Below are positions 14,499 through 28,200 of a stretch of 64,000 nt of DNA, piece after piece. Location of the stretch: positions 5,534,091-5,598,090 of the forward strand of contig NC_061064.1 of the NCBI RefSeq assembly GCF_021917145.1, read 5' to 3'. The DNA is from Hypomesus transpacificus. Its lineage: Eukaryota > Chordata > Actinopteri > Osmeriformes > Osmeridae. Positions within the stretch are counted from its first letter, which is position 1, and each line of letters opens with the position of its first letter. Under the pieces are notes generated by a model, which was not told where the DNA came from, did not search any database, and saw nothing but the letters and a program-made list of their open reading frames with translations. The translations under genes were made by a program, and so were the position numbers.

Positions 14499-15284
14499 AA
14501 TGACATAGCAAGAAGCCAACATTACAGAGGGATAAGAGATATACAATATTAACTTTGCAATAGCATTGTATTGTACAGGTAAGGCTGACAGAGCAGAGTG
14601 TATCCTGGGTAAATAGGTACCTAGATTCTATAGTCCAGTCAGTAGAAAGCAGACCAGAGCTTAAATCACTGTGGGTTTGGAGGGAAGGAGAGAGGAGATT
14701 AAGACCTGAGAGAGCAGGTCAGTGTCAGCTGCATTCATTAGCCCCTCCACCTGCTGTCCTGTCTGCTGTGTGCTAAGACCAAGCAGAAGGAGGGCACACA
14801 CATGCTGCTCTTACTTGGATTAGCTTGTGGCTGACCTGTACAGCAGGCCAGACATCCTTCCTCTCCTGCTTCTGTTGAAAGCTTCTCTCTCTCTTCGCTG
14901 GTTCTCCTTCCTCACCCTATTTCCGCCCCCCCCCCCCCACCACCACCTTTCTTTTCTTTCACACTGTAGTTCCCCCTTTCCTTTCATTTGGTCCACCCCT
15001 CCATCTCTCTCCTTCCTCCTATCCATTCACCTCTCCATCCTTCTATCCCTCCTTTATCCCTTCCTTCCTCCACTGTCTCGTGCCCCGTGACCTACAGCCC
15101 TCTGACGTACGGTCTTTGTTGACAAACGCTGCGCTGTGGGCCAGTGGGGGATTAGGTCAAGTCTTTGTCTCCCGGCTCCGCCCACGGTGACGCGTGCGAG
15201 CAGGCTGACCTTCTGACGTCGGCGAGGCACGTGATTGGTCGGTTGGCTGGTGCAAAGTCACGCTAGAAGGGCCTGGGAACAGGG

Positions 15285-18169
15285 TTACCTTCTCCATCTG
15301 GAACACACACAGCATAAGTCTCAGAAAAGTGAGTGAGTGAAGAAAGAAAGCTCAACTGCAGTAGTTGAAAAGGGAGGTCGTACTCACATCCTCAGACATT
15401 TGTCCTTCCCTCCGCTGGCTACTCTCTGTCCATCAGGACTCCAGTCCACAGCAAACACCTGCAAGAGGAACAACATGACCATGACGAGGAGGTCACCTCT
15501 TTAACTCCCCTCTGCCTCTCAAACCTCTTAGTGACTTCTCAAGACGACCCACCCCCTAAACACCCACACCACCCATCACCACCTTCAACTCTCCGCCATG
15601 GGCATTCATCCACCTCCCTCTCCGTCTGTCTCACCTCGTCGGCGTGTCCGGGCAGGTCCATGTTCAGCTTGCCCGTCTTGACGTCCCACACCTTCAGCGT
15701 GCTGTCACTGCTGCCGCTCACCAGCAGCCTGCTGTCTGCCGACCACGCCACCTGGTACACGGACCCCACGTGGCCGCGCAAGGACAGCATGTACCTACAC
15801 ACACGCAAACGGTTAGCGACACCCACCCAGTAGGCAACGGCAGGAGAAAAACGACTACACCAGCCAATGACGCTTCTCTCGTCCAGACAGACTGTGATAG
15901 GCCCGGTCTTGGTCTTAGTCCTGGGTCCTTACTTGCCCGTGCGGCCGTCCCAGACCTTGATGGACTTGTCGAAGGAGGCCGAGGCGACGAGGCGGGTGTC
16001 CGGGGAAAAGAGCACCTCGTTGACCAGGGCGCTGTGGCCCGTCATCCTCGCCAGGGGCTTCTTGTCCTCTGCCGGGTTCCACAGGAACATGGTGAAGTCA
16101 TCGGAACCCGACACCAGGCGCTCTGGGGTCGAGCCCTAGTGCGCGCGCAGACACACACAGTGGTCAGGATGTGCTAAATCGTGCTAATCAGGCTAGCAGT
16201 TGACACACATGTGCACATGCATGGCAGTCAAACACACTTACCCTGACTTTGTTGTACCTCTGCAAGGCTCTTTCCTTCAGTTCCTCCACTGAGAAGATGA
16301 AACAGATTTTATGAATAGACATTTTCCACCGGCACCTGTATACCCGCCTACACACTACTTGGCTTATGGTCTGAGGTCAGAAGATGACAGAGCGAGATAC
16401 AGAGACGGTGAAAAAAGAGAGAGAGAGAGAGAGAGAGACTCACGTGATCCAGAGAGGTCCTGAGGGTTGACTGTGGCCGTTGCAGGTTCGAAGGCCCCGG
16501 TGCGGAGCACGTAGTCCGTACTGAGGGCCAGGGTGTTCACCCAGTGGGCGTGGCCCTGGAGCGTCCTGCACTGGACACCCTACTCACACACACACACAGC
16601 AACCAATCAACCAATCCCTCTACTGGATACAAGTACACATAGATAAATGAAACTATCATGAAATGGAAACCTCAAGTATGCAGGTAAGCGCAGGTATGTA
16701 CACACACACACACACACTTACATCTTTGGCCCTCCACACTTTGACAGTCCGGTCCTGCGAGGAGGTGTAGAGGAGTCCGTCTCCGCCCCACTTCACGCAG
16801 GTGACAGACTGGGTGTGGCCCGTCAGGATCTTCTCACAGCGGCCCAGCACCGCGTCCCACACACGCACAGAGCCGTCCTTGGAACTGCTGGCCAGGTACC
16901 GACACTCTGGGTTACTGCCGAGACAAGGAGGAAGGTTGGTGTGCATTTAGGTAACATTTGAGAGGGGGGGGGGGGGAAGAAACGCGGGTTGTTGGGTAGT
17001 GTATAAAACACCACCGGAGAGATGGTGGATTCATGTTATTGACTATTAATATCATTATGTTGCGAGTATGAGACAGATGGGAGTGTTTAGGTGTAGGAAG
17101 GGTATCTACTCACAGGTGCAGTGGCTCCCAGCAGAGCCAGGTGATCCACTTGGTGTGTCCTGTCAGTGTCTTCCCAATCTGCTGCCCAGAGACCGGATCC
17201 CACACACAGATCTACAGAGACATGCATATTGTAACACACACAGTGACCATGTATGACCCCACCGTGTGTGTGTGTGTACACCCCACCTGGCTGTTCTTGC
17301 AACCCGAGGCAAGCTTTTTTCCATCAGGTGACCAGGCGATGGTCAGAACCCAGTGGGTGTGGCCTAGAAGAGTAGAGGATATACTGATTAGCCGAGAAGA
17401 AAATAAAAGTTTTGTACTCAACTCTCTGGACAGCAGCATATCACATGACTATAGATGCTTTATTGGATAAGAGTCACTCAAGCAGACCTCTGGCGGTATG
17501 GTGGGGTGTCTCGGTGGTCAAGTCCCAGAAACGCACTGTGGTGTCCCCAGAGCCACTGGCCAAGTACCTGACAGAGGGAAAATGAGAGAGATATCAACAA
17601 TCATGCATGGACTGGCCCAGGAATATGTATTCCTGAATCTGTGAACACCCTCCGTGAACGGGAACCTGGTACTCACTTGCCAGTGGGGCTGAATGAGGTG
17701 GATATGACTGCCTCTGTGTGTCCTTGTAGAGAGCTGGTACAGCGGGCCACAGCACGGACTCTGAACACGGCCTGTGGTTGGTACACCACGGGCAGAACTT
17801 GTTCCGTCTCGACACACAGAGCATTCACACACACTCCCAGACTTGACACGATCTCCGCTTCCCCGCGTACGAAGAAAGCCAACGGGACGGGCTCCTCCTG
17901 TTGCAGAACACAGTAGCTTTTCATAAGAACCCTAACTGGCTCATGTTTAGAAACTCCGCCTTTAAACTGCAGGTCCTGACGACCTGATAGATAACAACAA
18001 GACCGATATTCCCATTTGAACCGTTGTTTACCTTCTGCAGCAGTGCATTGCACACCAGCTGTAGTTTGTCAGGGGTGATGTCCAGTGGAACGTCAAAGGG
18101 GGATCCCAGTGCCTCCCCAGCCTCATCCTGAAACTGGATCAGCAGCCGTTCCACGTCTTCGGTTGTCAT
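15285..18169 (-). CDS. nle1: Notchless protein homolog 1 (WD40 ribosome-assembly factor)
   Basis: Twelve coding exons, in transcript order: 18169-18032, 17897-17677, 17567-17488, 17363-17287, 17211-17114, 16914-16722, 16579-16444, 16288-16242, 16135-15933, 15794-15635, 15458-15388 and 15297-15285. Phases agree and give 478 residues (human about 485). The N-terminal NLE domain (about 1-85) includes [20 protein letters not shown]. Eight WD40 repeats follow, with repeated GH...WD pairs, ending KCLRIWRR. NLE1 binds the AAA ATPase MDN1 through the NLE domain during 60S pre-ribosome maturation and was first named as a Notch modulator. An in-frame ATG ten codons upstream (18199) is a possible alternative start. 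The last coding exon contributes only 13 bases. Confidence 0.96.
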
Positions 18170-18620
18170 GATTTCACTGAGAAGGTTCCCAACTAACACC
18201 TAAATGGATAGCTGGCTGAACCTAGCTCGCTAAAGGAAAGGAAGTGTACGGGATGTTAAAAGGAATAGCCTAACTACTCCGTGTTTATTTGCCACCTACT
18301 GCTAGCTGGTTAGCTACTAGCTAGCTAGTTAGAAAGATAGCAAGAAAGACCCCTAACCGTACTACCACCTGCGTTTACAAACCCAAAGGAAATCACCAAC
18401 GGATGTCTTACACCCGCAGAGCTTGGTGGGTGTACATTGTCAATAAGTATTTCTAACAGTTAACGCTAAGCAACAACGTCCAAACATATGAACCAAACTT
18501 ACACACGTGTATACCAGTGGCTGCGCAATAGAAAGTACGTCATCAAACAGCGACTTTTCCACAAACCTTTCCTACATGACTAGTGACCACATCTGACATT
18601 TTTAGGTAAGTTTAATATGA
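18170..18620. promoter_or_regulatory. nle1 5' flank
   Basis: The stretch upstream of the nle1 start holds CTAGCTAG-type repeats near 18300 and no open frame. Promoter assignment is positional only. Confidence 0.35.
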
Positions 18621-18631
18621 AATATTAATAT

Positions 18632-19345
18632 ATATATAATATGAAAGAAAGGTGTTGTAATAAATATATTCGGAATTTAGTGTGTGCATCATCCCTACCG
18701 AATTCAAGATTTTATTGGGCTTCTGTTTTTGAAGATATAGACTGGACAAAAGTTTTTTGCAAATTTTGCATTACCAACAAAGTTAAAGAAGTGTCCTTTA
18801 AAATTGTACACAATATATATCCAGTGACACACCTTTTGAATAAGTGATTCAAACTGAAAATTGATCCTAAATGTGTTTTTTGTGCTACTGAGGATGAAAC
18901 TATCATTCATTTGTTTTGCAATTGTATTTATACTTAATCCTTTTGGTCTGCTTTGGTTCGTCATATTCATAACATAACAGGTCATGTTATAATAATTAAT
19001 AGCTTTGATATTATTTTTTATTTTATCAATCCAGATGTTGATTCGGATTGTATATATTTTATCCAACTACTGATTTTGATGGGTACATTTCATATTCTTA
19101 AATGTAAGTGGTCATTGTCCAAGCCAAATTCACACACTTTATCGATGACTTTAACATGTACACTATGTCTTTATGCAACATTTTAAATACAAAGGCAGGG
19201 AAAACATGTGCTATCTTAAAGAAATATAACTTACTTTGACTTAATCATGCATTATCTGGCTTTTATTTTTTTATGTATCTTCTTTGTTATGTAAGTGGAT
19301 ACTTATTTGTTGTATTTTTTCTTGCATACTAAAAAAAACAACAAC
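18632..19345 (+). mobile_element. LINE 3' fragment (L1/Tx1-like, RT C-terminal zinc-knuckle region)
   Basis: Translation shows a WTKVFCKFCITNKVKEVSFK segment, then a FKIVHNIYPV motif, then a CVFCATEDETIIHLFCNC knuckle, then LLILMGTFHILKCKW. This order matches the C-terminal region after the reverse transcriptase in teleost Tx1/L1-group LINEs. Stops interrupt it after the NK of the first segment and after NCIYT, so it is dead. An A-rich stretch near 19330-19350 fits the element's 3' end. The 5' part is absent. Confidence 0.72.
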
Positions 19346-20107
19346 AAAAACATGACAAGTGACCCCGGTGTTACTTTGCTTAATTGCTTAATTAAACTGC
19401 GTATCTTGTATGGAAGTCAATGTTGTGCAGTCATCTGTGTATGGAGGATTACAGAGACCACAACTAAATAAATAGATAAATAATTGAATAATTTAATGGT
19501 TAAATACTTAAGTATATAATACAAAGCTTAAATAAATGACTAATTATATAATTTCATGCCTAATTGACATACGCAATTTATAATTTATAAATGTAATTAA
19601 AAACACTAAATATATATAAATGTTACATTTTTTGTGTGTATATATATATAGAGATGTATATTTTCATGTGTTCACATTTATTTATACTTTCATTTATCCT
19701 CGGTCCAACTTGCACCAAAATAAATGTGTTGTCACCCGTCACAAAGTCATGGGGCAGATTGAAGCCTATGATTGATGATTAACAGTATTCCACACCTGGC
19801 AGACTCAACCAGTCGATCAAGCTCTCTTCTATCAAGAGGGATATAAGTCTATGGTTATAGCCCTCTGTTGTCTCACTCTGCAGCCTCATCTGCTGTACCA
19901 TCTCGCCAATGAGCGTGAACACATTTTCATTGATGTCTGTGTCAGTCAGGGCCGATATCATTGCTATCATTTCAGCGAAGCCCTCAATATGATGTAAAAG
20001 ATTGTGAATTGGCAGTTGCCTCCATCTCTTCAGCTACAGCCAACATTTTGACCACTGTAGCATGCAATATTTAATACATTGAATCTGCACTGGGTGCTTC
20101 CATCTGG
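19346..20107. other. AT-rich intergenic stretch with one unassigned minus ORF
   Basis: 19450-19680 is very AT-rich without a gene. A minus-strand frame at 19779-19970 (63 codons from its Met, open about 20 codons further upstream) has ordinary-looking helical composition, but no splice sites, start context or relative were recognised. It may be a fragment of a transposon gene. Confidence 0.3.
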
Positions 20108-20113
20108 AATTAG

Positions 20114-20295
20114 GGAGTCAGGTGGCTGAGCGAATAGGGAATCGGGCTAGTAATCAGAAGGTTGCCAGTTCGATTCCCGGCTGTGCCAAATGTGTCCTTG
20201 GGCAAGGCATTTCACCCTACTTGCCTAGGGGGGAATGTCCCTGTACTTAGTGTAAGTCGCTCTGGATAAGAGCGTCTGCTAAATGACTAAATGTA
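20114..20295 (+). mobile_element. tRNA-derived SINE, copy 2, with AATTAG target duplication
   Basis: Same family as 12067-12253. AATTAG flanks it on both sides (20108-20113 and 20296-20301), which marks the insertion ends. Confidence 0.87.
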
Positions 20296-20301
20296 AATTA
20301 G

Positions 20302-20942
<641 letters not shown>

Positions 20943-21205
20943 CATACAGCAAGCCCACGTGAAGCAGTGCAGTAATAATCATCGAGTAGTAACCATCAAA
21001 AAGCAATACCACACACACATTGTATAGCATTTGCGGGTGTCCGCTATTGAAATGCGGGAGACTCCCGGAACATCCGGGAGACTTGGGATGTCTGTCTATC
21101 AGACTCCCCGAAGAAAACACCAGTAGTCCATCTCCACTACAGCAAGCCCACGTGAAGCAGTGCAGTAATAATCATCAAGTAGTAACCATCAAAAAGCAAT
21201 ACCAA
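20943..21205. repeat. Direct repeat pair of about 68 bp
   Basis: The segments 20943-21011 and 21138-21205 are nearly identical (one change seen), 195 bases apart. The spacer contains short palindromic words around CCCGGAACATCCGGG. It falls near the end of the presumed 3' UTR of the unnamed minus-strand gene. Confidence 0.8.
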
Positions 21206-21260
21206 ATGAAACACAAAATGATAACTTTATTGAGAACAACATTAAGTCAAGCATCTGTGT

Positions 21261-21650
<390 letters not shown>

Positions 21651-21919
21651 TGTGTGTGTTAGAGTCACAGAGACATGTCTGTGTTGTGAAAACAGAGAGA
21701 TAGAAAGAGTATGAGTATGCATGCATGTTTGTTACGAATCTGAACAACAGCCGCATATGAGTTTTCTCGACAGCCACTGGAGAAACCTGTCAATCATAAG
21801 AAAAAACATCAAATGTAATCTGCCATACCAGTACACATTCTCTCATCCTTACACTGAGGGTCTTACTGCCTTGACCCACATTATACCACCCCTCCCTTTA
21901 GCCTTTCTGCTATCTGTCC

Positions 21920-23955
21920 TCACCTCTTTCCCACATTTTTCTTTTTCTTTTTTATCTCCTCCTTCACATTGTTTCCCTCTGGCTGTTTGTTACTGACTTC
22001 CAACACAGTCAGTTGTTTGACATACGTCTTCTCCCCTTTGCCAATCTTTTTCTCCTCCGTCACATCCTGAGAGCAGAAAACGAGCTTACATGGACAAATC
22101 AATTGGCAGAGAAAAAATTGAACCAATGAAATCATGGTTCTTTTCCAGCCTCATTAGTCCGCAATTAATACAGTCAATATTGTGCAAATTGGGATTTATG
22201 CTTTAACAGTGAATATCATATATTTGCTTATGATGATGATGACCCACCTGCTGGAGCTCTTCCAGTTCTTGGAGCAGCTTCTTTGCATCAGTGCTCAAGT
22301 TTTGGATTGGTGCCAGACAAGGGGGGGGTAAATACCCCACAGCAGGCGAAGTCTCAGGCCATGTAGGACTCACAGCTCCAACAGTGACATGGTTGAGGGG
22401 AGTCAAAGCCCGGGGAAGCTGCTGGTTGGGGAGGAGGGCCTCGGGAGTCAGAGGAGTCAGAGGGGGTGAGTCCGTGGCATCCTCAATAGCGAAGGGGACC
22501 ACAAGAGTGGGCTCTGTCTTAAATAGATCCTGGGGAGACAAGAGAAGACATAACCTTTCGGCATGAGGGACCTGGGATCTTTCCATGGCTCTTTAGGATG
22601 ATAATCAACAAACAGTGCCATGCCATACCTTGAATCAAACAATAGCTGAATAAATGAATACGTACAGTCACTGTATTGATTACTTACAAAGGGTTGGATG
22701 GAGGACTTCTGTTCCTGAGAGGGTTGGACCTGTGGTGGGGAACTACACACCTCGGGTGTTTGGACCCTCTCAGTGCAGGCCTTGCAGGCCATGTGCAGCC
22801 TCTTAACCTCTCTCTTCCAGTCCTCCAGGCCCGTCATATTGAATTCAGCTCTGCAGTCGTTCTGGATCACTTGGATCAGTGCATCGAAATCTTGTCTGAC
22901 CTGTATATACTTATGCGCCTGAACCCTCTGGAGCCTTTTCCCTCTGACGTTATCTACGAGTTTTCTCAGAGACGCACCCATCCGGCCTTGTCCCTGGATC
23001 TTCACACGAGACATCTCTTTAAAGTACTCGTTGGTGTTGAGGATGTCCGCCTTGGTTTTCATAAGGTCCTGTTCCAGGGCCACCAGGGACTTTTGGAACC
23101 TTTTCATGGCTCTTGTCGCACTAAGAGTGGCACTAACCCTAACCCTGTCGTGCCTCTTCTCGTCTACCATGGTGGGGTGCACGTCATTAGTGGCACAAGG
23201 CTTGGTCACGGCTCTCACAGTGGAAGGAAGATGGGCCTGGGCTTCGTCCTCCATAACATGATTCTAGGGAGACCAAAAGTTAAGTACAATGTGCAGGAAC
23301 AGGGCAGAGAGAAATTGTTCAAAAGTAAAGATCCATATGGTGAGGGAAAAGCTGATTCAGCACTAACAGAAAAACAGGCCAATTAATTGACCTTTTGTCA
23401 GACACATACACATACCAGGCTTTTATCCGGAAGTGGATTCTCCTGGTGGTCACGGTCCTCATCAAACTGTGGGTTGGATGGGGAACATATTGTTCACACA
23501 GTCTATCTACAAAATGTAATCTACCTTGATGCTTTAGATGCACAAACTGACCAGAAAATCTGTCTCGCTGACTGAACACAGAGAGAGGTCATCATAATCT
23601 ACCGTCTGTCGGCGAGTGTGTCCACCACTTTCCAGTTCCTATATTAGAGACACAGTCACTCAGAGGTATTCGACCATGTTTGCTGCTTAACCATTAAAGT
23701 TTAAGTTCATACAAACTTGTATCATATTGTTACATCCATTTCAGTTATCACTATGCACAGACTTACCAGAAAATCTTCATCAGTAAAGGAATGAAGAGAA
23801 AGATGGTCCCAGTTTTTCCAATCCTTAGTTGTCCCATCATCAACTTCCTACATTAGAGACACAGTCACTCAGAGAGATATTTGACGATGTTTGCTGTTTA
23901 AACATTTAAATTTAAGTTGATATAAGGCTCTTACCATTTCTGCGTCGTTCGGCAT
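21920..23955 (-). CDS. Unrecognised seven-exon protein, about 397 residues
   Basis: Coding exons in transcript order: 23955-23935, 23847-23767, 23638-23603, 23466-23416, 23263-22688, 22529-22248 and 22066-21920. Every intron is phase 0 with GT-AG ends, and the chain reads open from Met to TGA. I do not recognise the family. Residues 1-63 are acidic and encoded by four small exons. Residues 64-255 (one exon) are helical and basic, with a coiled-coil-like part around MKRFQKSLVALEQDLMKTKA. Residues 256-349 are Pro/Thr-rich, and the C-terminus ends in a Lys cluster (KEEIKKKKKNVGKR) like a nuclear signal. No membrane segment or signal peptide is seen. A 5' leader exon probably lies at 24.24 kb, and a related copy of it at 24.93 kb. 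A minus-strand AATAAA lies at 21226-21231. Confidence 0.75.
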
Positions 23956-24096
23956 GTTCGGCTCACAATAATTGGCTTGAAATTGAGAGAGAAAACGTGT
24001 AACTTTTGAAATGCTGTTGAGGTTTGTTTTACAGGTCATTTGTGGACTGAGTCTTTGATGTTGTCAGTTATGACAAAACACAAAAAGAAAACCATG

Positions 24097-25430
24097 TATC
24101 AAAACTTGCTTTAAATGTATTTGATGCGATGATATTGACTGCAACTGCATAATGAAAATGTGGATTAAATTTAGCATTAAATTAAGTTTTGTGTAACATT
24201 ACAATAAATAAGGGAAATATTCATGTGTAAATAAGAATTACTCACCAAAAAGCACAAAATTGTCTGAAGAGCCTGAGAAAGTCTTCTGAGAAAGCTTACA
24301 ATAGTCTTCAAGTTACTATTCACCTACCTGTTCAGAAGAAATGTGAAGTATCTGATGTTTCAAAGTATAATATACACCATTATGACGTGTTCATAGCCTA
24401 CGTCACATCATGTGTTGCATTCGGACATACTTTTATACAGATAGAACGAATGAAATAAACATGTCAATATTCCTCATTAGAAATGTATATTACACACAAC
24501 CATGTAGCTCAGATGACTCCAATAAATAATACGCATACAATGCCCACTATGCAAACTACAACACGTAGGCTATGCAATCATTGTTACTTGGCCCATCTGC
24601 ACTAAACGTTCCGTCATGTCGGACAGATTTGATTTTGAAATCCATACAGCCCATGCAGCAGTCCGTTAAATTGGCAACATCTTTCTTGTACCGACCAGAG
24701 CTATTAAATTATTATTATTAAGCTTTATTGATTGATTTACTATCAAAACTTGGTTTAAATGTATTAGAATTTTGAATCTGAGAGACATTTTCTTAGTTGT
24801 ACAGCCATGATATTTACGCCAACTGCACAACGAAAGTGTGAATTAAATTTAGCATAAAATTATGTTTTCTCTTTTTTTTTTTTAAGATTACAATAAATTG
24901 GGGAAACATTAATGTGTAAATAAGAATTACTCACCAAAAAGCACAAAATTGTCCGAAGAGCCTGAGAAAATCTGAGAAAGCTTACAATATTCTTCAAGTT
25001 ATAACTTGTACTATTCATCTACCTGTTCAGAAGAAATTGTGAAGTAGCTCTGAAATGTTTTTATTTAAGTGATATACACCATTGTGACGTTTTTGTACGC
25101 CACATCATGTGCAGCTATAGCATTCGGACATACTTTTATACAGATGGAATGCATCAAATAATATAAGTCAATAATCCTCATTAGAAATGAGTAGTAGCCT
25201 ACACACAACCATGTAGCTCAGATGACTCCAATAAATAATACACAAACAAACTACATGCACAACACTGCACTACACGTTCCGTCATGTATGACAGATTTTA
25301 TTTTGAAATCCATACACAGCCAGCAGTCCTTAAATTGGCTAAATCTTTCCTGTCTGTATAGGTACACCCAGGCAGAGCCATTTAATTATTATTACTATGC
25401 TTTTCTTTTATTAATTTTTTAAGATAAGTA
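24097..25430. repeat. Tandem duplication of the leader region, two units of about 690 bp
   Basis: Sequence from about 24097 to 24735 recurs from about 24745 to 25430, offset 689 bases, with many substitutions and small indels. Shared landmarks are a minus-strand donor at 24241 and 24930, the run AGCTCAGATGACTCCAATAA, and GTTCCGTCATGT. Divergence by eye is in the order of 10-20%, so the duplication is not recent. Confidence 0.85.
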
Positions 25431-26771
25431 GTAGGCTACGATTGCTCACGATTCCCTCGAAAACATTTTAGATAGCTACTTTGCATGACACCATCTCTCG
25501 CTAGCTGGCCCCGCCAGCTGCTCCAATCCAAGTGAACTGTTCCTGCTGGAGAAGAGGGTTCAGTGCAGGAGAGGATCTGTATCAAGTAGTCATTTTAAAG
25601 GGAGTTATAGCTTCCCAATAAGGGCCGACAATTATGAGCAAGAAACAGAAGGGTACTGCACATTTTTACCCTTCTATTCCTTACTCAACCATTTAAATAA
25701 TTGTCCTAAACCTTTTTGAAAGTGAAAGAAAAAGGTGCAGTGGTATCTCAATTTCTTCCAGAGATTATGTCAAATGTCTTACCTTCAATGTAAAAATATT
25801 CACTGAACAGATAGGTGCCCATGTCAGGACATGCTAGGACTCTTGCTTATAATGAAACCATGCCCAATCTCAATGCCGATCTGTCACAAGGATGATAAGC
25901 GTTTTATTGGAAACACTGATAGACTCCATGTTTTCTACCCATACCCACCCAGAGACATACATTGTTGATTGATAGGGCTGGGATGTTTTGGTACATTGAA
26001 GTAAATAGTGGAAATTGTGTTACATACATGGTTGTATAGGGAGACTGGAGCCAAAAAAACCTGCCGGGTCCGCCCGTGCCTAAAACCGCCCCTCCGCAAA
26101 GTGGGCGTGGTTTCAGCGACCTAAGCAAACACGCCCCCAGCATTTGAGATCTGAGAAAACTGCTAATTTTTACAAGATTTTGATAACTTTACTCGGCTTC
26201 TTTAAAAAAAAATAACATTTGGCTGGGTGGTTGACAACATTTTTCTGTGGTGTGACAAGCTCAGAATACATATTCTATTGTCACTTACAGAGACTTTAAT
26301 TTGCATTATCTGCCAGCTAAAACAATTTCATTGCCTAGCCTATCATTTAATACCAGTTTTATAACTGGTTTAAATAGAATCAAGGCAATGTTTGTTTATT
26401 GTAGCTCAAAGCAGGATGCAATAAAAGCATAAGCGCAAAGCGTTGTCATGTCAACAGAGCTTATATAGTTTCAGACGTTATGTAGTTATCAGTTGGGTCT
26501 CTGTCTGACTCTGTCTGTAGGCAACATCAGTGAGGGTACTTTCAGTTTCTGAAACTCGATATACAGTAGCAACCGTGCGTGCAGGAAACTTCTGGTTTCA
26601 CGATCTTCAATAACCACGTTCCCCTACCGAGTCCTTATCTGTCCTGACTCCCAACATTCTCTTTCACTGTTCAAAAAAGGGAGTAACACATTTGTTGGTC
26701 ATCAGACCATTGAGCACGTAACCTGCCATGTGTTCATATGTGGCAAAAAAAGGAATGCAATCTTTTTCTAT
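25431..26771. promoter_or_regulatory. Intergenic region with two IRF-type motifs
   Basis: No gene is recognised. GAAAGTGAAA occurs at 25718-25727 (+), and GAAACTGAAAGT reads on the minus strand at 26538-26549. Both fit the GAAANNGAAA core bound by interferon regulatory factors. Function is untested, and such words also occur by chance. Confidence 0.35.
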
Positions 26772-26971
26772 TCTTTGTTTTTATTTATTTATGGCAGTTT
26801 AAATTCATTTCAATTTTTTAAAACTGATATTGGACCCCTTCCACCCCTAGAAAAAAACAGGAAGTTATTGATCAATTCAATTAGAGCAGTATAGTTTGAA
26901 TAATTCATCTATTAGGCTTGCTGTTGAATGACTGTTTATAAAGCATTCCCATCTCTTTTGGATTGTACAGG

Positions 26972-28200
26972 TCAGTAATAATATTTCTTCTCCTCTTCTT
27001 TTTTTTCACCTCCTAATGCTTTTGCCAGGGTGTGAATCCCATAAGCAACCAGAGCGATAGCCGCTCCGCCACCCAACACCAAGCCAGCAACATTCACAGC
27101 CTGACACACCTGAAACACATACACAAAAACAAATGGCAACAACTATGATTTTGTTCTCTGAGGAGATTTGCTGACTGTAGCCGTGGACAAGTATTGTGAT
27201 GAACAGTCATTATGGCTTTGAGTCTCGTCCTTGAACCACTCTGAACTCCATCCTATCCTACCACGTAATCTACTAGGATCCAAGGCTCATATAAAGCCCT
27301 TTTTTAAGTATATTTAGCATATTTACCTGGCGAGACTCTGGCTTCCCGTATCTCAGGTTTGTGACAAAGTGCTCACAGTTCTCCCTGGTGATATTGTAGG
27401 GAAGCTCGGCTCCGACCATCTGCCTCGCATCTTTCAGGATCAGATCGACGGCCCTGGGGTCAAACTCCTCATCCAGGCTGTTATTGACCTTCCACTTGTC
27501 AGACCCCGCCACAACCAAGAGCTTCTCCTTCTTCACCGTGGCCTTGTCGTGCATCACTGACATCAGGCCGCTATTCCCCACTCCTCGGACTTCAGCTTTA
27601 CGGTGAGAAGAAAGATATGAGGGAAGGGGTAGAATCACTCATAAATCAATTGTCTATGCCTCAGTTATTCAGGTACTGCTTATAGATTTTTTTTATCTAG
27701 ACCAGTTCATCCATCAGATAACGGATTGCTTCTAATACTTACAGGGAGGTGCAAAGTGTATCACAAAGCCATCTCCAATGTACACAGCCCAATGCTGATA
27801 CATTCCACGGAAAAATTCAATTAGATCTCCAGGCTTTGGCTTCTTATTATACCATGGCCACATGGAAAAATGTAGTTAAACTATTTAACTGCCAAATATT
27901 TTGATTTGTCAAAGATTGAATAAGACAAAATACAAAAAACAGGGCTCTCAAGTCTCACGCATTTGCTATAAGACTCAAGCATCTCAACAATTTCTCACGC
28001 TGAGAACTAAATAATACTTGTATCGCTATAAACAATTAATGGCAGGCATACTGAGGGAAGATTTCTGCAGAGTCTCAAATTCCACCAAGTTAAATGCCAC
28101 CTACAACTTAGGTGGCATTAGGTAGGTCCGTGGTGATCTTGTGTCAAATTTATGATAAAACTTGAAAGCCCTGCATAAATTTACCAAAGTTGGGTCCATG
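26972..28200 (-). CDS. plaat1: Phospholipase A/acyltransferase, PLAAT1 (HRASLS)-like
   Basis: Exons in transcript order: 28200-28186, 27842-27743, 27595-27327 and 27109-26972. They give 173 residues (human PLAAT1 about 168). The LRAT-type thiol hydrolase fold is clear: [20 protein letters not shown] carries the first His, VIHFAPP the second, and [14 protein letters not shown] the catalytic Cys. A hydrophobic helix near 130-155 ([17 protein letters not shown]) precedes a KKEEEKK tail, the family's C-terminal anchor. These enzymes move or release acyl chains of phospholipids at membranes. The first coding exon (MDPTL) is the weakest part: it is in phase, but the exon 2 acceptor has a poor pyrimidine tract. 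The paralogue number is a judgement from [19 protein letters not shown] motifs lie at 26780-26789 (-). Confidence 0.87.

Noticed and set aside
15644-16177. 177-codon plus-strand frame
   Set aside because: Antisense of nle1 WD40 exons.
18641-18847. Small host gene
   Set aside because: The peptide is the C-terminal region of a LINE reverse transcriptase polyprotein and continues, after a stop, into the LINE zinc knuckle.
22676-23386. 236-codon plus-strand frame
   Set aside because: Antisense of the large exon of the minus-strand orphan gene, which has matching splice sites and the better protein.
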